This document shows, in pieces, positions 59,429-64,000 of a stretch of DNA of 64,000 nucleotides. How positions within the stretch are numbered: the stretch's first letter is position 1; every line of letters begins with the position of its first letter. The notes under the pieces were generated by a model. It had not been told where the DNA came from and made no database searches. It saw only the letters and a program-made list of their open reading frames with translations. The translations under genes and the position numbers were made by a program. Source of the stretch: FW021-bin31 sp964647485 (GTDB taxonomy: Bacteria; Bacteroidota; Bacteroidia; Chitinophagales; Chitinophagaceae); contig CAZYHV010000013.1 of assembly GCA_964647485.1 (NCBI GenBank), forward strand, positions 1 through 64,000. Reading direction: 5' to 3'.

Positions 59429-60019
59429 ATGAAAAAGTATCTTTTGGGACTGCTACCCTTTCTTCTTCTAGCGTTGAGTATTAACCCTACACAAGCACAA
59501 ACACAAAAAGGGAATATTATGGTTGGAATGCAAGTAGCCAACATTGGGGGAACCTTCCAAAATGGAAGTAATTCTTTCGCATTGAGTCTGACACCTTCCG
59601 CTGCTTATTTTGTCAAAAACAACTTGGCACTAGGAGGGATGATTGATTTAGGGCTTCAAAGTGAAAATAGCTCCACTTCTTTTTCTTATGGTATTGGTCC
59701 TTGGGCAAGGTATTATTTCGAGGGGCCTAAAAAAATGCGATTTTCTCCTCATGCCTCTTTTTTTCTTGATGGTTTTGTCGGATTCCAAGGTATTTCTCAT
59801 CAACATGGAGGAAGTACCAATGGCATAGGCATCAAGGTAGGACCCGGTCTTTCTTATTTTCTCACCTCCAACATTTCTTTGGATGCCGCCATCAACTATA
59901 ATCTGGTATTGGGCTTCGGAAATGCAACGACCGTCAACAAGTTGGGACTCAACATCGGATTTCAGATCTTTCTGCCCGGTCATGATTTAAAAGAAAAATA
60001 TCAAAATGGTCATTTTTAA
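59429..60019 (+). CDS. Outer-membrane beta-barrel protein
   Basis: 196-residue protein with signal peptide (MKKYLLGLLPFLLLALSINPTQAQ) and about eight amphipathic strands of the OmpA/OmpW-like OMP_b-brl type (GNIMVGMQVANIGG, FALSLTPSAAYFV, KMRFSPHASFFLDG, KLGLNIGFQIF). Such small barrels are common in Bacteroidota; function unknown. It lies 18 nt upstream of recN, so the two could share a transcript. Confidence 0.8.
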   Translation: MKKYLLGLLPFLLLALSINPTQAQTQKGNIMVGMQVANIGGTFQNGSNSFALSLTPSAAYFVKNNLALGGMIDLGLQSENSSTSFSYGIGPWARYYFEGPKKMRFSPHASFFLDGFVGFQGISHQHGGSTNGIGIKVGPGLSYFLTSNISLDAAINYNLVLGFGNATTVNKLGLNIGFQIFLPGHDLKEKYQNGHF

Positions 60020-60037
60020 AGAGTACTATTCTACTTC

Positions 60038-61696
60038 ATGCTATTACAACTCGACATAAAGAACTATGCTATTATAGAGAAAGTTTCGGTAACTTTCTCT
60101 AACCATCTCAATGTCATTACGGGAGAAACAGGAGCCGGAAAATCTATTTTATTAGGTGCATTATCTCTTATTTTAGGAGTCAGAGCAGGCAAAGGCACTT
60201 TAAAAAATAAAAATAAAAAAGCTATTATAGAAGGGACATTTTCTTTGCCGAATCGAAAGGAAATAACCGGCTTTTTCGAAGAAAATGAATTGGATTATGC
60301 CCATGAGACCTTTCTGAGAAGAGAAATAAACGCTTCCGGTAAATCCAGGGCTTTTATTAATGACACCCCCGTCACTCTCAAAAAGCTCTCTTTATTCAGT
60401 ACTTTACTGGTGGATCTGCATCAACAATTTGATACGCTACAATTGGGACAAACTCATTTCCAACTACAGATGTTGGATATACTGGCCGGACATACAGCAT
60501 TATTAAAATCTTATCAAAGCCAATATGCATGCTATCAGGAAAGTGATCAATTATTCCGGGAATTAAAGGAAAAAGTAAGCAGCAGCTCCAAAGAAGTAGA
60601 TTACAATAATTTTCTACTAAAAGAATTAGAAGAGGCAGATTTTGTTGAAGATGAATTAGAAGAGCTGAACAAAGAATTGCAAACACAAAGCCATACAGAA
60701 GAACTCAAACAAAATCTCTCCGGTGCCACTTCTTTGCTGGAAGAAGATGAAACTGCTATTATTTCTCAATTGCGTCAAATTCAAAGTCAACTGGATCATT
60801 TAATCCCTTATCAGAAAAAGTTGCCTTCCCTGATGGAGCGGATGGCTTCCAGCCAGATAGAGCTACAAGATATAGCAGACGAATTGGCTCAGGTCAATGA
60901 AGAGATCGAATATGATGAAGAACGCATCTCCTTCATTCAGGATCGTTTAAATACCGGCTATAAACTATTAAAAAAACATCAGTTGCAGACGACAAGAGAG
61001 CTATTAGAGCTACAAGCCTCTTTAAAGGCACAGATTGCAGCGGTAGAAAACCTGGACAGCGATTTAGAAAAAGCGAAAAAAGAAAAAGAGCAGCAACGGG
61101 AAGCAACCCAAAAACTGGCAGACAAAATAACTCAAAATCGTCAAAAACAGATTCCGTCCTTTACGAAAGAATTACACTCCCTATTAGCGCGTGTCGGCAT
61201 GCCCAATGCCCGAATCAGAGTAACAATGACTAAAGCAGAGCTCTCTGAACTCGGACAAGATGAAGTAACCTTTGAATTCGATGCCAATAAGAGCGGATAT
61301 TTTTTACCTATTAGAAAAGTGGCATCCGGCGGAGAACTCAGTCGACTGATGCTGTGCATCAAATCATTAACCGCCCATTCAGCAACGCTTCCCACGCTCA
61401 TTTTTGACGAAATTGAAAGTGGTATTTCGGGGGAAGCCGCCAGGCAAGTAGGTTTTTTGCTGCAAGAACTGGCTACGTCTCATCAAGTGATCTGTATCTC
61501 ACATCAACCCCAGGTAGCGGCAAAGGCAAACACCCATTTCCAGGTATCAAAAGCAGAAAAAGAAGGCAGCATTACCTCTGAGATCCACCAACTCTCTAAA
61601 GAAGAAAGAATACAAGTCATCGCCGGCATGATGAGTGGAGATCGACCTACCCAGGCTACATTGACGAGCGCGAAAGAGATGATGGAAGAACGCTGA
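60038..61696 (+). CDS. recN: DNA repair protein RecN
   Basis: SMC-like RecN, 552 residues, works in double-strand break repair. N-terminal head with Walker A GETGAGKSILLGAL (about 29-42), a long coiled coil (about 150-370), and the C-terminal head with the signature ASGGELSRLMLCIKSL and Walker B PTLIFDEIESGISG, then SHQPQVAAKA. Complete. It precedes the helicase gene by 38 nt, forming a repair cluster. Confidence 0.95.
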   Translation: MLLQLDIKNYAIIEKVSVTFSNHLNVITGETGAGKSILLGALSLILGVRAGKGTLKNKNKKAIIEGTFSLPNRKEITGFFEENELDYAHETFLRREINASGKSRAFINDTPVTLKKLSLFSTLLVDLHQQFDTLQLGQTHFQLQMLDILAGHTALLKSYQSQYACYQESDQLFRELKEKVSSSSKEVDYNNFLLKELEEADFVEDELEELNKELQTQSHTEELKQNLSGATSLLEEDETAIISQLRQIQSQLDHLIPYQKKLPSLMERMASSQIELQDIADELAQVNEEIEYDEERISFIQDRLNTGYKLLKKHQLQTTRELLELQASLKAQIAAVENLDSDLEKAKKEKEQQREATQKLADKITQNRQKQIPSFTKELHSLLARVGMPNARIRVTMTKAELSELGQDEVTFEFDANKSGYFLPIRKVASGGELSRLMLCIKSLTAHSATLPTLIFDEIESGISGEAARQVGFLLQELATSHQVICISHQPQVAAKANTHFQVSKAEKEGSITSEIHQLSKEERIQVIAGMMSGDRPTQATLTSAKEMMEER

Positions 61697-61734
61697 TTTT
61701 TGAAATTCAAGAAAAAAGGCTAATTTAGAGAAAT

Positions 61735-64000
61735 ATGTCCACTTCCAAACCGCTGCTCATCTATAAAGCCTCTGCCGGCTCCGGAAAAACATCCGTATTA
61801 ACCGAACAATTTATTGCCTTATTGCTGTCCGGCTCCGTCCATCAATACCGTCGGACTATGGCTGTAACCTTTACCAATAAAGCTACTCGGGAGATGAAAG
61901 GACGGATATTAACCGTCTTAAAAAGCTTGGCAAAAAAAGACAGAGAGAATAAAGATGCAGAACGTTTTTTAGCACACAAACAACAGTATCATATAGATTG
62001 GAAAGAAGAGACCATTCGAAAGAAAGCTGGAGAGGTCTATCAAAGAATCCTACATGATTATAGCCGATTGACAATCACAACCATCGACAAGTTTGTTCAG
62101 CAAATCATTCGAAGTTTCACTTTTGAGTTGGGGATCGCTGCGGATTATCAAGTCAGCTTGAATCTCAAACAAGTAGCCGGAGACCTCAGTGAGATGCTTC
62201 ACGATGCACTAGACAGGAATCCGGAATTATTGAAATGGATTACCAACCGAGCTAAAAAAAGAATTAACGAGGGAAAAAATTGGAATTATGAATCTGAACT
62301 TTTGAAGCTTTCTCTTCAAATATTTTCAGAAGACTTTCAGGAATTTGATATTAAAATAGACAAGGAAACAGAGAAACAAGGCCATCAGATTTTTGAAGAA
62401 ACACTGCACAAAATAACAAAGATAAAAAAGGATTTTAAAACTGCTATCACTGCTCACCAGCAACAAATTGTCAATACCCTTTCAAGCACCCAACTCGAAG
62501 TGAAGCTTTTAAAAAGAAAATCCAAGAACCCATTACTTAAATTTCAAAACTCCTTTGAAAAATTAATAGCCTATCTTTTGGAATATGGATCCGGGAGTAT
62601 AGAAAATTTAATTGATTCGCCTGAAAATTGGTTTACCAAAAAAACAAAGGAGGAGGGCTTGCCTTATTACGAACAACTTCATCCACTCGTTAAAGCCTTT
62701 ATTGACACCTATCATGAAAAAATAGAGGCCTATAAATTAGCATTGGCACTGGAAACCAATCTATATTATTTGAGGTTGATGAAAGAAATGAGCCGTCTCC
62801 TAGGAGATTACCGCAAGCAACATCAATTGCTTTTGATTAGTGATGCCACCCATTTATTGGCCGGAATTACTCAAGGTTTAGGCGACAACCCTTCTTTTAT
62901 CTGGGAAAAAGCAGGAAATAAATACCAACACTTTCTTTTCGATGAGTTTCAAGATACTTCTCGTAAACAATGGGATAATTTTCGGCCGTTATTAAGCAAT
63001 ACTTTAGCCGTATCCGAAGGCAAAAGAGCGGAAAATATCATCGTTGGAGATGTCAAACAAAGCATCTACCGGTGGAGGGGTGGCGACTGGAAATTACTTT
63101 TAGAAGATGCCAAAAAGCAGATTGGGATTCCGTTTGTCGCTGAAAAATCCTTGACTACCAACTTCAGAAGTGACGCCCGCATCATCGATTTCAACAATAC
63201 GATTTTTCCCACTATTGTACATTGGTTACAGGAAAACATAAATAGAGAAATAGCAAAGACCGACGATAAGAGTATTCAAGAATTTTGGTTTGAAAAACAA
63301 TATGATAAGACCATAACAGAAGCTTATAAAGATGTCGTTCAAAACAGCCCGGAAGGGAAAAAAGAGAATGCAGGAATTGTAGATTGGGTTACTTTTCCTG
63401 TAGAGAATAATAAAAGTCGTAAAAAGGATACTTTAGATGACATTTTAGAAGTGACAGCTCATAAACTCTATCATTGGATTGTAGAGGAGCAACGTTACAA
63501 GCCCCGACAAATCGGCATACTAGTGCGCGGCAATGCAGAAGCTGAAACGATGATTGCTTATCTAAGAGAAGACCAACGCAAACGAGGAAAATCGGGCGCT
63601 TATGATCTAATTTCGGGAGATGTACTCAAATTAAAAGATCATCCGGCGATACAGCTGATTATATCGACCTTTCAAATGTTGCTTGATACAGAAGACCGGC
63701 ACTTCTACCCTAGTGTTTGTGCTTTTTTATATCACCACTTCCAATCCAACACTCAGGCTTTACATACGCAGGATTGGATGGCTTTGGGGAATAAACCCTT
63801 AGAAGAATTGACTCATTATCTCCCGAAAAAAATTATTCAAAACAAAGATGAACTCCTAAGTCTGCCACTCGTTTCTTTAATAGAACAAATAATCTCCATC
63901 TATAAACTGGATCAATCGCAAGCAGCTTTACCTTTCCTTTTTGCCTTCAGAGATTATGTCGCGCAATTTACACGTTCTGAAAATAATGACCTTCTTTCCT
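61735..64000 (+). CDS. AddA/UvrD-type DNA helicase-nuclease, 5' part
   Basis: UvrD/Rep-superfamily helicase that is still open at the end of the window (755 codons seen, no stop). Walker A KASAGSGKTS (about 12-20), motif Ia MAVTFTNKATREMK, motif II FDEFQDTSRKQWD (about 402), motif III GDVKQSIYRWRGGDW (about 437) and TTNFRSD are all present. The opening SAGSGKT and the layout match AddA/RecB-like subunits; the nuclease domain would lie beyond the window, so the complex cannot be confirmed. The start is ATG at 61735. It follows recN and probably works in break repair. Confidence 0.9.
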   Translation, partial: MSTSKPLLIYKASAGSGKTSVLTEQFIALLLSGSVHQYRRTMAVTFTNKATREMKGRILTVLKSLAKKDRENKDAERFLAHKQQYHIDWKEETIRKKAGEVYQRILHDYSRLTITTIDKFVQQIIRSFTFELGIAADYQVSLNLKQVAGDLSEMLHDALDRNPELLKWITNRAKKRINEGKNWNYESELLKLSLQIFSEDFQEFDIKIDKETEKQGHQIFEETLHKITKIKKDFKTAITAHQQQIVNTLSSTQLEVKLLKRKSKNPLLKFQNSFEKLIAYLLEYGSGSIENLIDSPENWFTKKTKEEGLPYYEQLHPLVKAFIDTYHEKIEAYKLALALETNLYYLRLMKEMSRLLGDYRKQHQLLLISDATHLLAGITQGLGDNPSFIWEKAGNKYQHFLFDEFQDTSRKQWDNFRPLLSNTLAVSEGKRAENIIVGDVKQSIYRWRGGDWKLLLEDAKKQIGIPFVAEKSLTTNFRSDARIIDFNNTIFPTIVHWLQENINREIAKTDDKSIQEFWFEKQYDKTITEAYKDVVQNSPEGKKENAGIVDWVTFPVENNKSRKKDTLDDILEVTAHKLYHWIVEEQRYKPRQIGILVRGNAEAETMIAYLREDQRKRGKSGAYDLISGDVLKLKDHPAIQLIISTFQMLLDTEDRHFYPSVCAFLYHHFQSNTQALHTQDWMALGNKPLEELTHYLPKKIIQNKDELLSLPLVSLIEQIISIYKLDQSQAALPFLFAFRDYVAQFTRSENNDLLS

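Overview
The window is a chromosomal segment of a member of the Bacteroidota. The evidence is the AT-rich sequence, the phylum-type promoter -7 element (TAnnTTTG) upstream of many genes, a split MetH, a lipidated TamA-like protein (TamL type), a long (about 1110 aa) SecA, DUF5683, DUF3127, DUF4168 and DUF4918/SMUG2-like families, CarboxypepD_reg-like proteins and a type IX secretion C-terminal sorting domain. The order or genus cannot be fixed from what I can see.

Layout. 0.2-5.7 kb (minus strand): a LemA / TPM / TPM membrane operon, an M1-type metallopeptidase and an SLC13-type anion symporter. 5.9-9.7 kb (plus): methionine synthase in two polypeptides. 9.8-13.3 kb: DUF481-like outer-membrane protein, membrane metallophosphoesterase, flavin reductase-like protein, metallo-beta-lactamase-fold hydrolase. 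13.4-17.3 kb: a tight operon parA-parB-DUF5683-dapB-truB. 17.2-23.3 kb: tamL, an rRNA/tRNA methyltransferase, prmC and a secreted GH123/DUF4091-like protein. 23.3-24.5 kb: a small accessory island with an XRE antitoxin lacking its toxin and a MntA-HepT toxin-antitoxin pair. 24.6-28.3 kb: sigma factor - folE - flavin oxidoreductase operon, an acyl-CoA thioesterase and ribD. 28.4-35.6 kb: CPA2 antiporter, CarboxypepD-like protein, Mrp, nicotinamidase, SMUG2-like protein, M20 peptidase, SPOR protein. 35.7-43.2 kb: secA, fusA, methyltransferase, DUF4168 protein, tRNA-Pro. 43.2-48.6 kb: frameshifted GIY-YIG gene, tRNA-Ser, dnaA, an OB-fold protein with an SSB-like tail, and a NatAB-type ABC exporter. 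48.6-54.3 kb: rpsT, queE, folD, pssA, purS, rsmI, dnaJ, grpE. 54.4-64 kb: a miniature T9SS cargo protein, zinc-ribbon protein and Nif3-like protein, CarboxypepD-like protein, M32 peptidase, beta-barrel protein, recN, and the 5' part of an AddA/UvrD-type helicase that runs off the end.

Most of the window is conserved housekeeping. The parts that most merit a second look are these. (1) The MntA-HepT cassette is bracketed by two direct copies of the 3' end of the flavin oxidoreductase gene; the distal copy is fused in frame to what looks like the last codons of a lost RelE/HigB-type toxin. (2) The sigma-factor gene and the thioesterase gene share a bipartite promoter-like element at the identical distance (48 nt) from their start codons, which suggests an autoregulated ECF regulon. 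(3) Several genes have a TAnnTTTG element ending only 4-8 nt before the start codon, predicting leaderless or nearly leaderless mRNAs. (4) A DUF3127 protein ends in an SSB-type acidic tip and lies divergent from dnaA across an AT-rich gap. (5) A GIY-YIG gene carries a single-base frameshift.

All assignments come from reading the translated sequence and motifs; no database search was run.
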